Positions 11,652-22,100 of a DNA stretch of 64,000 nt are shown here, piece by piece. Position numbers and translations under genes: made by a program. Source of the stretch: Misgurnus anguillicaudatus (Eukaryota; Chordata; Actinopteri; Cypriniformes; Cobitidae); NCBI RefSeq assembly GCF_027580225.2, contig NW_027395284.1:267478-331477 (forward strand). Direction: 5' to 3'. A model generated the notes under the pieces. That model had not been told where the DNA came from. It did no database searches and saw nothing but the letters and a program-made list of their open reading frames with translations. The stretch's first letter is position 1, and each line of letters opens with the position of its first letter.

Positions 11652-11977
11652 TAGGGTGGCCATTCGTGCCAGTTCCGCCAGACACGTCCCGAACATGTTT
11701 TCGGGTTCGTTCTCTGGAAGTCGCGTTGCTCGACCGCATCATCGAGGTTCTCACGTTTCAGTTAAAATACATTAGAAAATTACAATTTATTTCTTTTAAG
11801 ACATACAATCATTGTAGTTTCATTCTTAACTTGAAATGTAACGGTTGCTTTTCTGAAATTAAACCCGAAATATTAAACCTTGATGACGTATGTGGTTAAC
11901 CAACACGACTTCCGGAGAACGAACATGAAAATATGTTCGGGACGTGTCCGGCATAACTGGCATGAATGGCCACCCTA
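11652..11977 (+). mobile_element. hAT-type MITE with long inverted ends
   Basis: A 326-bp element with about 70-bp diverged inverted repeats starting TAGGGTGGCCATTC and ending GAATGGCCACCCTA. A perfect 8-bp duplication CTCTTCTA flanks it (11644-11651 and 11978-11985). Non-coding. Confidence 0.9.
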
Positions 11978-13995
11978 CTCTTCTATAGTTTCACCAATTC
12001 AATCCGTTCTTTATGTCCTCCAAACATCCAGTGTTCCTTCAAAACACACCACACAATCATGAAAGCACAACATAAACAAAGGGCTTAGCACTTATCTCCT
12101 CAGTGTTTCAAACATAAATCTCCTTCCACCACAGCCTGTAAGTCCAAACAGCCGTTTTCTCCACCACACCATTTGCTTCCGTCTCACACCCAACAAACTT
12201 CACGCTTCCTGTTTCTTCAATGCCCTTCTTATAGGCCTTCCCTCTTCTCAATGACCCAATCGTCGTTCGCCACATCCTCTTCACACACCTGATACGTATC
12301 TCTCTAAATTTCCTTGCCCGGAGTTGACCGGAACCGGCCAGGTGTTGCATTGAAATCGGTCTGGGCGGAACTATTTCCACCTCTTTCGTTCCACTCGTAT
12401 TAAGTCACTCTGTGACACTTTTTTACAATCAAATTTAAATTATGTGCAAAGCGTGGGACATGGCAAAGATTGAGCAGCTGGGCAATTAAGATCATGTTAG
12501 AAGCATTGTCTGTCACCATACACTGTACTTTGGATGTTATTCCCCACTCAGCCATCAACAAGGTTTTAGCCTCCATGAGATGCTAGGCTGTGTGGGTTTG
12601 GGAAAACCTCATTACACCCAGTACAACTGTTGCCATCTTCGCCTCTTATGTAGTGGCAAGCCACACCAAGGTATCCATCCATATTGATAGAAGACCACAT
12701 ATCAGCAGTAGGACTAACAAATTCTGCCTTTTCTAGGTCCTTTATCGTCTTCTCATTGGTGGTGGTGTACCTTTCGGTGACCATCGTTTTCAGAGATTTC
12801 TGGGATGGTAGGATGTAGCTTGGATCAAGCTTATTCACAAAAGCCCTGAAACCCATATCCTCTACGATGGTGAATGGCTGCAAATCCTTCACCACCATGC
12901 TGACAAGAGCCTCATCCAATTCCTTTTGTCTGCCTTTTAAAAGAGGATATAAGACATTATTTTAGACAGACACATTGAAAATTTTGCTTTAAATAGTGCA
13001 ACTACTAAGAGTAGTCTAAAGGTTCATTTTCTTTAAACCTTCTCATACAAACAAGTTACATATGGAAAAGGTGCTTAGGTGCAGAGACAGATCAAACTAA
13101 ATATTATAACTAAAACTATTAGGACACCCGAAATGATCTCTTCACTGGCTGTCAATCGAGTAATCATATGTAGTAGGTATATTAAAAATAATTAATAAAG
13201 TAGCTGTGCTTGTGAAGTGTTATATTTAAGTAATAACAGCAAATCTGTGTAAAAAGTAGATGTGATAGGCTGACACAAGCCCAAGTCTATTAAGAACTTT
13301 GTAGTTTCACAACTGTCCCAAACACTTTGTGATAGTAATTATATTTCAGACAATGTATACCTTGCTTAGATGGCCCAGCAGTAGAAGTAGAAGGCCTAGG
13401 TGGTACAGAGGGAATGTTACCATCCTCAGCATTTCCCAAAAGGGCAGGATGAGTACTCCTCAAATGGCGCATCATTGATGATGTATTGTTACAGTAGGCA
13501 AGCTGCCTGTCACAATATATGCATCTTACTTTATTTGGGGTTTCCAAATGGAAATGCTCCCACACAATGGATGAACGGCATATCTTACATGGAGCCTCCA
13601 TTTTATGAACTAATAAAATCTAATAATTACAGTATATCTAATAATATGCCTATCTATCTTTCTATCACCTATGAAATTCCATGTGTAATGATGAGCTTTC
13701 TGTCACTATATAATAATACGCCTTTCTATCTGGATCACCTATGAAAATCTATATGTGTAATGATGTGCTGTCTGTCACTATCTAACCTATATAAATGTAC
13801 CACTACATTCTAGCTCAAGTTCACAATCTATAGCCTATTAGTTAATAAATATAGCTTGAGTGACCGGATGGAATTCAAGCGTAGTTCAGGCAGACCACTG
13901 ATCGCTAACTACTCCAGCTGACGCTCAGCTGCTTAATCACTCTCACCTGCTTTAATCAACAGTATTTAAGCAGTCAATCAGACGCTCTGTAGCTA

Positions 13996-14087
13996 CTCTG
14001 TCGCACAGACAATTTCACACTCTGTCGCACAGACAATTTCACACTCTGTCGCACAGACAATTTCACACTCTGTCGCACAGACAATTT
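13996..14087 (+). repeat. 24-bp tandem repeat in the retrotransposon leader
   Basis: Nearly four copies of a 24-base unit containing CTCTGTCGCACAGACAATTT start at 13996, 14020, 14044 and 14068. Each has short inverted arms CTGT/ACAG. The downstream A2 block has only one copy, so the tandem arose in, or was kept only by, the 5' copy. Confidence 0.95.
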
Positions 14088-14117
14088 GATAGCAGATCGT
14101 AGACTGAGCTAGTACTC

Positions 14118-15509
14118 ATGCGAGTAATAGGAATTGTATTCCTTACCTTTTTCGGAGTCACTATGGCTTGCTCGGAATCAGGAGACGTAGCAATACTCCC
14201 TGTGGAAGTGCTGGAAGACGTACATTCCGTACATATCGACTCAGACGGGCTTCTCATAGAAGTTCAACCACCTCTCAGAAGAAGCACTAGACTAGCTGTA
14301 AAATCTTCGTCCATTAACGATTGGCCCCTCGAAAAAATCCTGTCCGAGTTACATAAACGGGATATTCAGATTCCGCAACGTTCCAGTCACGAAGATCTCT
14401 TTCAACTTTTCCTAGAAACCGCTTCCGAACAAGAGCCACCTGAAGTCTCCACTTTACGATCCTCCGGTCGGAAAGTTACGCAAAAAAGGAAACACCTATT
14501 AGCCGACCATTCTGCAACTGACATCTCCAAACCACCGAAAGCCTCAACTTCGCATCCGCAGCCGCAGACTTTCGACCCAGTCCTCGCGGCTTTGGCTTCC
14601 ATTCAAGATGCCTTATCTAACATGGACGGAAGGATCCAAACCATCGAAAACCAGCGCGCCGCCAGTCCGTCTACAATTCCATGCGCTTCGGGATTTCACC
14701 CACAGGCGACGCTCGCCAGCACAGGTCAAACTACCGATAGCCCCAACTTCATGCCCAGAAGAACACTCAGCTCCGCAGTTCCAATAACCTTACCCGGAGT
14801 ACCTTTCTTTCCGCCAGCCGCAGCAATCACTCCTCAGCTGAGGGCTCAAATCCTGGCAGGTAATGACATTAATCTAGTTAAGATTCTTTTATGCTCTGAA
14901 TCTAGCGATAAACGAATCGTAGACTGTGGTGACGTATCTGTTGTATTAAAGGAAAGTGATCACAGACTGTCAAAAAATCTAACCATGGCTGAATTTAATG
15001 TCGCGTTCGGAGTATTCAGAGACGTTATTTGTGAATGTCAACCCGGAAGGAGGCAAGAACTGGACACCTACCTGTCGATCATATCAGACCTAGCTATGTC
15101 TTATGGTGGCACGCTGTTTTATGAATACCACAAGTCTTTCTCCGCTAAAGCTGCCATGTATATTCAGCGCTTTAATCAGAGACTGGATTGGTCTGTTGTA
15201 GATTTAGCATTGATAAGCAGACATTTTACTGGCCACCGAACTCTGTCATGTTCGCTGTGTGGTTCGTTTTCTCACACGTCTTCCTTGTGTCCTAAAGTAT
15301 CTATCTCTAATAGCGCTTCCTCCAAATCGGACGTAAGGGATAGCTCTCAGGAGGTGAAACCTGCAGCATTTACACCACTCTGTTTTCGTTATAATGAGAA
15401 CGTCTGTAATCGCTCTAACTGTAAATTCATTCATGTTTGTAGCTATTGTGGAGACAGCCACCCAAAGAGTGTTTGTCCTCGAAGGCTCAGTCGTTTCAAG
15501 AGAAAATAA
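14118..15509 (+). CDS. Gag-like protein of the Ngaro-like element
   Basis: 463 residues, open throughout. The N-terminal half is rich in Ser, Thr and Pro with no known domain. The C-terminal part holds a CCHC-type knuckle (CSLCGSFSHTSSLCP, about residues 377-391) and a second Cys/His cluster (CNRSNC...CSYCGDSHPKSVCP) ending near residue 456. Such knuckles bind nucleic acid, which fits a Gag that packages element RNA. An internal ATG at 14163 could equally be the start. The 3' end overlaps the RT frame by 64 bases in the -1 frame, so translation of the next frame may use frameshifting or re-initiation. Confidence 0.85.
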   Translation: MRVIGIVFLTFFGVTMACSESGDVAILPVEVLEDVHSVHIDSDGLLIEVQPPLRRSTRLAVKSSSINDWPLEKILSELHKRDIQIPQRSSHEDLFQLFLETASEQEPPEVSTLRSSGRKVTQKRKHLLADHSATDISKPPKASTSHPQPQTFDPVLAALASIQDALSNMDGRIQTIENQRAASPSTIPCASGFHPQATLASTGQTTDSPNFMPRRTLSSAVPITLPGVPFFPPAAAITPQLRAQILAGNDINLVKILLCSESSDKRIVDCGDVSVVLKESDHRLSKNLTMAEFNVAFGVFRDVICECQPGRRQELDTYLSIISDLAMSYGGTLFYEYHKSFSAKAAMYIQRFNQRLDWSVVDLALISRHFTGHRTLSCSLCGSFSHTSSLCPKVSISNSASSKSDVRDSSQEVKPAAFTPLCFRYNENVCNRSNCKFIHVCSYCGDSHPKSVCPRRLSRFKRK

Positions 15510-17122
15510 AGGCAGTACCATCTACTCCTATCAACACAACTGAACTCAAGAGTGCTTTAAAAAATCATCCTAATCGCTGTTTTGTGAATTATTTGCTTAT
15601 TGGTCTGCTGAAGGGTTTTTTTGCCGGTTTAGTGTCTCTTCCTTCATCTACGTTTATATGTAGCAATCTTCAGTCCGCTATTAAAGATCCCGATACCGTA
15701 GATGGCTTATTAGCCAGAGAAGTCGCCAAAGGGTACATGATCGGCCCCTTTCGTGAACCCCCGTTTAATGTTTTTCGAATCAATCCCATAGGCATTGCTA
15801 CAAGGAAATATTCAGGTAAAAAGAGGCTAATTATTGATCTTTCTTCCCCCCATTCCAATTACGGAGTTCAAAGTATTAACAGTTTAATTCCATCTGAGAC
15901 TTTTTCCTTATATTACGCTACTATCGATCACGCAATTAAATTCATTAAACTCGCTGGTAAAGGTGCCTGGTTAAATAAAGCTGACATAACCGACGCATTC
16001 AAAATCATGCCTCTCCACCCCTCCCAGTGGCACCTATTTGGCATTAGATGGCGCAATAGAACGTACTTCGCAGTCAGGCTCGCTTTTGGATGCAAAAGTA
16101 GTCCGCACATTTTTAATTCCCTATCTGAAGCTTTATGTTGGATCCTGTCTAATAATTGTAAACTGCCGTTTGTGCTCCACCTACTGGACGATTTTCTTCT
16201 GATCGATTACCCTCATTCTCAGCCAGGTCACTGCTCTCGCATACTTAAAGAAACTTTTCTTAAACTCGGCGTACCTCTGTCAGAAGAGAAAACCTTAGGT
16301 CCTCTAAACAAACTCGAATTTTTGGGCATTACGTTGGATTCTGTTAACATGCAAGCATCTTTACCCATGGATAAATTGAATCGTATTCGAGAGTTTATTC
16401 AAGATTTTCTGCTTACCCCTTCAGTCACCAAACTAGAGCTTCTCTCTTTGTTAGGGCATCTTAACTTTGCCATGAGGATTATCCCTCAAGGTCGATCTTT
16501 TATTTCCAGGCTCCTTGATATCTCCAAATCAGTTAGCCTACTTTATGAGTTGGTCTTTCTAGATGAAGGATGCAGGTCGGATTTACAGTTTTGGGCTAAA
16601 TTATGTAAGCATTGGAACGGTATTTCTTTTTTCTATCACGATCATTATGAATCTTCCCCTGACTTGCAATTTTTCACTGATGCAGCTCCCTCTATTGGCT
16701 TTGGAGGTATTTATCAGAATCAGTGGTTTGCTGATTCCTGGCCAACCGAAATTAATAATTTGCCTGCCAATATTCAATCTACCGCCTTACTAGAATTATA
16801 TCCCATAGTAATCGCAGCTATTCTCTGGGGGAAACTATGGTGTAGGAAGCAAATCATAGTATTCTGTGATAATTACGCTACCGTCAACATTATTAATAAA
16901 GGACGATCTTCCGTTCCTTTTATTAATAAACTTATCAGACGTCTCACCTGGTCATGCGTACTGGGTAATTTCACGATGCGAGCAGCGCATATACCAGGGT
17001 TAGACAATAAAATAGCTGATTCACTATCTCGATTCAAATTTCAGGAATTCAGACGATTATGCCCAGACGCTTCTCCAGCAAGCCTTCTCTGCCCTCCCTT
17101 CAGTCTAACCATCCTAGACTAA
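15446..17122 (+). CDS. Reverse transcriptase / RNase H of the Ngaro-like element
   Basis: 558 residues, open. RT fingers and palm are visible: KKRLIIDLSSPHS, then KADITDAFKIMPLHP, then LAFGCKSSPHIF, and the catalytic LLDDF (residues 246-250, in place of YxDD). RNase H follows with FFTDAAPSIGFGG, LLELYPIVIAA and FCDNYATVNIINKGRS, ending with HIPGLDNKIADSLSR. It copies element RNA into DNA. The frame is -1 to gag, and its end overlaps the recombinase frame by 64 bases, again in -1. The first ATG lies inside the overlap, so the true N-terminus is uncertain. No protease or methyltransferase is seen, as in Ngaro elements. Confidence 0.92.
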   Translation: MWRQPPKECLSSKAQSFQEKIKAVPSTPINTTELKSALKNHPNRCFVNYLLIGLLKGFFAGLVSLPSSTFICSNLQSAIKDPDTVDGLLAREVAKGYMIGPFREPPFNVFRINPIGIATRKYSGKKRLIIDLSSPHSNYGVQSINSLIPSETFSLYYATIDHAIKFIKLAGKGAWLNKADITDAFKIMPLHPSQWHLFGIRWRNRTYFAVRLAFGCKSSPHIFNSLSEALCWILSNNCKLPFVLHLLDDFLLIDYPHSQPGHCSRILKETFLKLGVPLSEEKTLGPLNKLEFLGITLDSVNMQASLPMDKLNRIREFIQDFLLTPSVTKLELLSLLGHLNFAMRIIPQGRSFISRLLDISKSVSLLYELVFLDEGCRSDLQFWAKLCKHWNGISFFYHDHYESSPDLQFFTDAAPSIGFGGIYQNQWFADSWPTEINNLPANIQSTALLELYPIVIAAILWGKLWCRKQIIVFCDNYATVNIINKGRSSVPFINKLIRRLTWSCVLGNFTMRAAHIPGLDNKIADSLSRFKFQEFRRLCPDASPASLLCPPFSLTILD

Positions 17123-18093
17123 ATGACTCCCTAGGGCACCTGATCTCCTCAGCAAACCAATACATGAGAGTAGGACTGGCTAAATCTACATTAAAAACCT
17201 ATGATTCTGCCTGGTCGTACTACTCGTCTTTCTGCGTTGCACATGCAGTTCCTTCTACTCCAGTTGATATCTCTACCATATGTGCCTTCATTGTCCATTG
17301 TTTTGAGTCTAAAAAATTACAGCCCTCCTCCATCAAAGCCCTAGTTTCAGGTATCCAATTTCATCTAAGATGCCTGGTTCCCGAGACGCAGAGCCTTCTC
17401 AAAAACCCCTCAGTCATCCTTCTGCTGAACGGTCTTAAAAAGGAAAGTCCAACTTCTTATGATAAACGTTTACCTTTCTCACTTCCCATAATACACCTTA
17501 TGGTTTCTCAGCTGCGCACAGGTTTCTTCAGCTCATACACTAATGCACTCCTGGAAGCTGTATTTCTTTCAGCCTTTTACGGTTTCCTTAGATGTGGGGA
17601 ATTTACTGCACGTTCAAAAAATTTTAACCCTTCCTTAGACCTCTCACTGGCTGATATCTCTTTTAAATCTAGCTATTTTGAAATTTATCTTAAACATTCT
17701 AAGACTGACAAAGAAAGACAAGGAGTGTCTGTAATCATAACTGATACTAATTCTGATTTCTCTCCTCTCTCTTCCATGATTCGATATCTGAATCTCCGTG
17801 CTCACTCTCACGCCAGCCAGCCACTGTTTGTTACTGAGGACGGGAACGTCATGACAAGGTGCTGGTTCACGCATCACCTCCGTCTCCTCTGTCGTCATTG
17901 TGGTCTCTCCCCCAACCTCTACACAGCTCACTCGTTCCGCATAGGAGCCGCCACTACAGCAGCTTCTATGGTCCCTGCGCCCATGCTTAAAAAAATGGGT
18001 CGTTGGACATCATCCGCTTTTCAACGCTACATTCGCCCAGGAACCAACGACATATTGCAAGCACAGAAAATCATGAGCCATTGCTCTCCGTAA
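17059..18093 (+). CDS. Tyrosine recombinase (integrase) of the Ngaro-like element
   Basis: 344 residues, open. An N-terminal SAM-like arm region (KSTLKTYDSAWSYYSSFC) precedes a catalytic domain with the complete set of signature residues: Arg-178 in YGFLRCGEF, Lys in LKHSKTD, His-291 and Arg-294 in HSFRIGAAT, and Tyr-324 in FQRYIRPG. It would insert a circular DNA copy by site-specific strand exchange instead of a DDE integrase. That normally leaves no target duplication, which makes the flanking 15-bp repeats here notable. Confidence 0.93.
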   Translation: MPRRFSSKPSLPSLQSNHPRLNDSLGHLISSANQYMRVGLAKSTLKTYDSAWSYYSSFCVAHAVPSTPVDISTICAFIVHCFESKKLQPSSIKALVSGIQFHLRCLVPETQSLLKNPSVILLLNGLKKESPTSYDKRLPFSLPIIHLMVSQLRTGFFSSYTNALLEAVFLSAFYGFLRCGEFTARSKNFNPSLDLSLADISFKSSYFEIYLKHSKTDKERQGVSVIITDTNSDFSPLSSMIRYLNLRAHSHASQPLFVTEDGNVMTRCWFTHHLRLLCRHCGLSPNLYTAHSFRIGAATTAASMVPAPMLKKMGRWTSSAFQRYIRPGTNDILQAQKIMSHCSP

Positions 18094-18325
18094 TTTCTTC
18101 CTTGCTAGTATACTACCGATATCTTGCACATGTTACCTAGTGTTGGGGGTCTGTTAATAAAAATGATTAACTATGTCAACCTCAGCTGTCTTTCATTTTA
18201 TTTCTCTCCTCTGAATATCAGGGAACCGCGTTCCCTTTTGAGGTATGCTACCCAACATGCCAGGAGCCGCATACTCCGAGACAAGCAGTCTCTAGAAGTT
18301 ATGCAATCAACTACGTTGTTGTGTT

Positions 18326-18889
18326 TGGGGGATACATGCAAAGGATGCATCTTAAAGGTGCAGTATGACAACCAAGCCCCTTGATTCCTCAGCCTTTGGC
18401 CAAATTCAGATATTTGTTATAATATATAAATATATTATATAATTTGGTATTCTTAAGTGGTCCTGACTGAAATATAGCTTGAGTGACCGGATGGAATTCA
18501 AGCGTAGTTCAGGCAGACCACTGATCGCTAACTACTCCAGCTGACGCTCAGCTGCTTAATCACTCTCACCTGCTTTAATCAACAGTATTTAAGCAGTCAA
18601 TCAGACGCTCTGTAGCTACTCTGTCGCACAGACAATTTTACCCACCACCTCCCCTTCACCTCCAATATCTGTTTTCACAACCATTGCACCCCTTTTTAAT
18701 TATTGTATTTGTAGCATACTAAAATGTTGGTTATGCAAGGCTGGGGGATACATGCAAAGGATGCATCTTAAAGGTGCAGTATGACAACCAAGCCCCTTGA
18801 TTCCTCAGCCTTTGGCCAAATTCAGATATTTGTTATAATATATAAATATATTATATAATTTGGTATTCTTAAGTGGTCCTGACTGAAAT
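18326..18889 (+). repeat. 3' split direct repeats B1-A2-B2
   Basis: B1 (18326-18473) and B2 (18742-18889) are essentially identical 148-bp blocks running from TGGGGGATACATGC to GGTCCTGACTGAAAT. Between them A2 (from about 18471) repeats the 5' A1 block (TTGAGTGACCGGATGG to CGCACAGACAATTT), plus about 100 bases of unique sequence. The arrangement allows a circular intermediate with the junction GACTGAAATATAGCTTGAG, the sequence actually present at B1/A2. Confidence 0.9.
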
Positions 18890-19190
18890 GTTAATAAATA
18901 TAGCCTAACTATAACTATCAAAATCATAATGCAAATCTCACAATGTCACTGGTCACTATATAACTATCACTCAATCGCAAAATTACTCTCCTCACAAAAA
19001 CCCACGAGGTAAAGATGCTTTTGCAACACTCTTATACTTTGTGGGAGTTAGGTTAAGACAGATGTGTGATTGTTTGATTTGTTACAGACCCTGTCAATAA
19101 AACACAGATTCGGCAGGTACGCCACCTTTCGAAACCCTTCAGAAGTCCCCCGAAGCATCATAGCCATAGTCACATTACTTTGGTGTTTCA

Positions 19191-22100
19191 TTTTCGGTGC
19201 ATCCCGTAGGCACATGAAATCAGCAGCATCGCGATCTCATCCTCATTCTTATGAGTTATACCAACGCACTCTAACTCTTCTTATTAAGGAAAGTTATCCT
19301 TCTTACCTTACATTTTTTGCAGCGAAAGTGTAAGAGACTGTGTAGATCGCTGATGCAACTCTTTTTCCGCATTTAGCTGCTACTGCGTGAGCATTTTCCA
19401 TCTCGCACTCAACACAAAGTTTGGGCTGTTCGTTTACCCGGGGTGGTTTACCTTCGCACTCAACTTGCTTGAAAAGGAAAGTTGTTTGGCTAATTGTTGT
19501 CATCAGTGTTTTGCACAGTGGCGTAGATTGAATAGCGGCCACGTTGGTTGGTTTGTTTACTCCGCGTTGTCTTTGTCTTTGTCTTCCGTAGTACAAACTC
19601 AATCAGCTGTTTTCCCGTCTCCGTGGATTACTACGGGCACATTGCTACAGACCAACAATGCTTCCCATACATCTCCTGCTTCGCATTGTTCTCTTACTTA
19701 TGACTGTTAAAATTACTACATTTTATTCTGTTTCATTTGACCAAGTCACTGAGGATAAAAATGACTTTCACCCTGAACTCTCTTATATTACATTTATGCA
19801 TTTTTCGTGCACTGCATTTTATCAGCCAGTCACTAATTATCATTTCTTTCCCTGTGACATATATTTTTGTGTTTTTAGTAAAACTGTCACAGAAAGTTTT
19901 GATGTTTTAATATCATCTGGCCAACCTCATAATCATGATTCTCACAGTTCCAAAGCTGTCAGATTAAAATATCGTTTGTTAATAATTTTACTTCTTTTGA
20001 TGTCAGGTAACATTAAGCCAAATCCTGGGCCTACACCCCCATGTATTAATTTACCTACCCCAGCCGATTTTAAAGTACGAAATGGTCTTGGCTTCCTCCA
20101 TATGAATGTTAGAAGTCTTGTGCCAAAAATGGACCTAGTTAGGGTTTGCGTGTCAACTTCAGACCCTGATGTTTTGGTTTTATCTGAGACTTGGTTGAAG
20201 AAATCTGTTTCTGATTCTTCTATCCATATTACCGGTTATAATTTATTTCGCAGTGATCGTCAAAATAAGGGTGGTGGTGTTGCTATTTACATTAAAGCCA
20301 AGTTTAATTGCAGAGTAACTAGATCTATATCTCGTCCTAAAATGTTTGAGTTTTTGTCTATTGATATCTCTTTCTCCTCCACATCACTCCTTACTGTTAT
20401 TGCCTGCTATAAGCCCCCCTCTGCTGTTAAGGAGGCCTTAAATTCTTTGGCTGATATACTAGTTGAATTACGGGATCGGGAAATTGTGCTTATGGGAGAT
20501 CTGAACTGGGACTGGCTCTCTGCTAATTCTGACTGCCTAAAAGAAATATGTAATGAGCTAAATCTTACTCAGCTTGTTTCCTCTCCTACCCGTCCTAATA
20601 GAAAATTTCCAGACAAGTCAACCTTAATAGATTTAATCCTCACTAACTCTCCACAGAAATATAAAGCAATAGGGGTATTCTGTAATGACATCAGTGACCA
20701 TTGCGGCGTTGCATGTGTCAGGGACACCAAGCTCTCTAAATCCAAGCCTCGTATTATCATGAAAATAAATTTTAAAAGGTTTGTAGAACAAGCCTTTTTA
20801 CATGATTTAAACTTCTGTGATTTTTCTAGAATTAGTCTTATACCAGATATCAATGTGGCATGGAACTACTTTCACTCACTTTTTCTCTCGATAACTGATA
20901 AACATGCCCCCTTAACATGCTATAGAATTAAAGGGCGTGATAATCCCTGGTTTACTAATGAACTGTCTTCACTGATTCATGAGAGAAATGCAGCCTGGGT
21001 ACTAGCAAAGACCACAAACCTCCAATCTGACTGGACTAACTATAGGTATCTAAGGAACAAGTGTACTTACCTTATAAGAAAGTGCAAATCTGACTTTTAC
21101 CTTAAATCAATTTCCTCAAACCTAAATAATCCATCTAAATTTTGGAAAACGATAAAATCTATTGAACTAGCACCCAGTGACTCTGTTCTCCCTAAGCATA
21201 TAGTTAAAGACACCCAACAGATCTCAAACAAAAATGATATTGTTAATGCTTTTAATGATTATTTCATTAAGGCAGGGGACATATTCGATCAATCATATCC
21301 TGAAGAAGTCTCTAACAGACAGGTTTTTTCACCCCTCCAACACAATTCACCTGTTTCTCTAGTCAGTGATGGTTATGATTTTGAACCCATTACTTCATCT
21401 GCAGTGCTTAAGGCTCTTCAGGAAATTGACACTAGGAAATCAGCTGGTCCTGATGGCCTAGACCCTGCTTTATTGAAACTATCTGCACATATTATAGTGG
21501 AGCCTATTACATACATTTTTAATTTGTCCCTGTCTTCAAATGTCATACCAGATGTTTGGAAATCAGCACATGTGCTGCCTTTGCTGAAAGGGGGCGACAC
21601 CTCCATTCTCGATAATTACCGCCCAATTTCTAAACTGTCGGTACTTGCAAAAGTCCTAGAGTCTTTAGTGAACAACCAACTTAAGGGCTTTTTACAAAAT
21701 CATAACATACTTAGCCCGGCACAATCAGGCTTCAGGGCTAAGCATAGCACCATTACTGCAGCTGTCAAGGTGCTTAATGATATTATCTGTGACCTTGACA
21801 ATAAGATGAGCTGTGCAGCCCTGTTTATCGACTTGTCAAAGGCATTTGACACAGTTGATCACTGTATCCTGCTTAAGAGGCTCCGTGATATTGGCTTGGG
21901 CACTAAGGCAGTGGGTTGGTTTAGAAACTATCTTGCCAACAGAACTCAAACTGTTGTTGTCGATGGGCATAGTTCTGCCCCACTGGGGGTCCGGCGAGGT
22001 GTCCCTCAAGGATCTATCCTTGGTCCAGTCCTATTTACCATCTACATAAACACCATTGCCTCTATAGTAGACAATGGCAAAATACACCTTTATGCAGATG

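Larger units (their letters stand above)
10941..12417. mobile_element. Probable solo LTR inside the hAT1 transposase gene
   Basis: It begins TGTCACAG and ends CTGTGACA, i.e. TG...CA, with a CTTT duplication (10937-10940 and 12418-12421). Removing the insert and one CTTT restores an uninterrupted minus-strand reading frame across the junction, which supports the borders. No gag or pol is inside. It holds a minisatellite and a younger hAT MITE (11652-11977). A large non-autonomous element remains possible, since no second LTR is seen. Confidence 0.65.
9815..13601 (-). pseudogene. hAT transposase (BED finger to dimerisation domain), broken
   Basis: Pieces in order on the minus strand: 13361-13601, a BED zinc finger (CRSSIVWEHF, CIYCDRQL, MMRHLRSTHP) followed by a donor site; about 12424-12935, the DDE-domain start (FVSPTADMWSS); 10505-10936, the middle of the catalytic region; 10211-10420, with LATLLDPRFKHVDF; and 9815-10141, the C-terminal hAT dimerisation segment with DPLCYWKDR and CIPATSVPCE. 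The enzyme would cut and paste hAT1. It is dead: frame breaks occur after CHYI and in the middle part, an LTR sits inside the coding region, and the usual ERIFS after PCE has mutated to IIFF. Confidence 0.8.
13856..18889 (+). mobile_element. Ngaro-like tyrosine-recombinase retrotransposon, apparently complete
   Basis: Three overlapping open frames (gag-like, RT-RNase H, tyrosine recombinase) lie between split direct repeats. Block A1 starts near 13848 (AATATAGCTTGAGTGACC). After the genes come B1 (18326-18473), a second A block (18471-18640) and B2 (18742-18889). This A1-genes-B1-A2-B2 order is the known layout of Ngaro elements, and there is no methyltransferase domain of the DIRS1/PAT type. 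All three frames are open, so the copy is young. It sits in hAT1 and is flanked by a 15-bp direct repeat GTTAATAAATATAGC (13841-13855 and 18890-18904). Confidence 0.85.

Noticed and set aside
10941..12417. The insert considered as a DNA transposon because of its TGTCACAG/CTGTGACA ends
   Set aside because: The inverted part is only 8 bp, and TG...CA ends with a 4-bp duplication fit an LTR better; kept as probable solo LTR.
17644..17931. Minus-strand frame inside the recombinase gene
   Set aside because: Shadow of the conserved plus-strand tyrosine recombinase frame.
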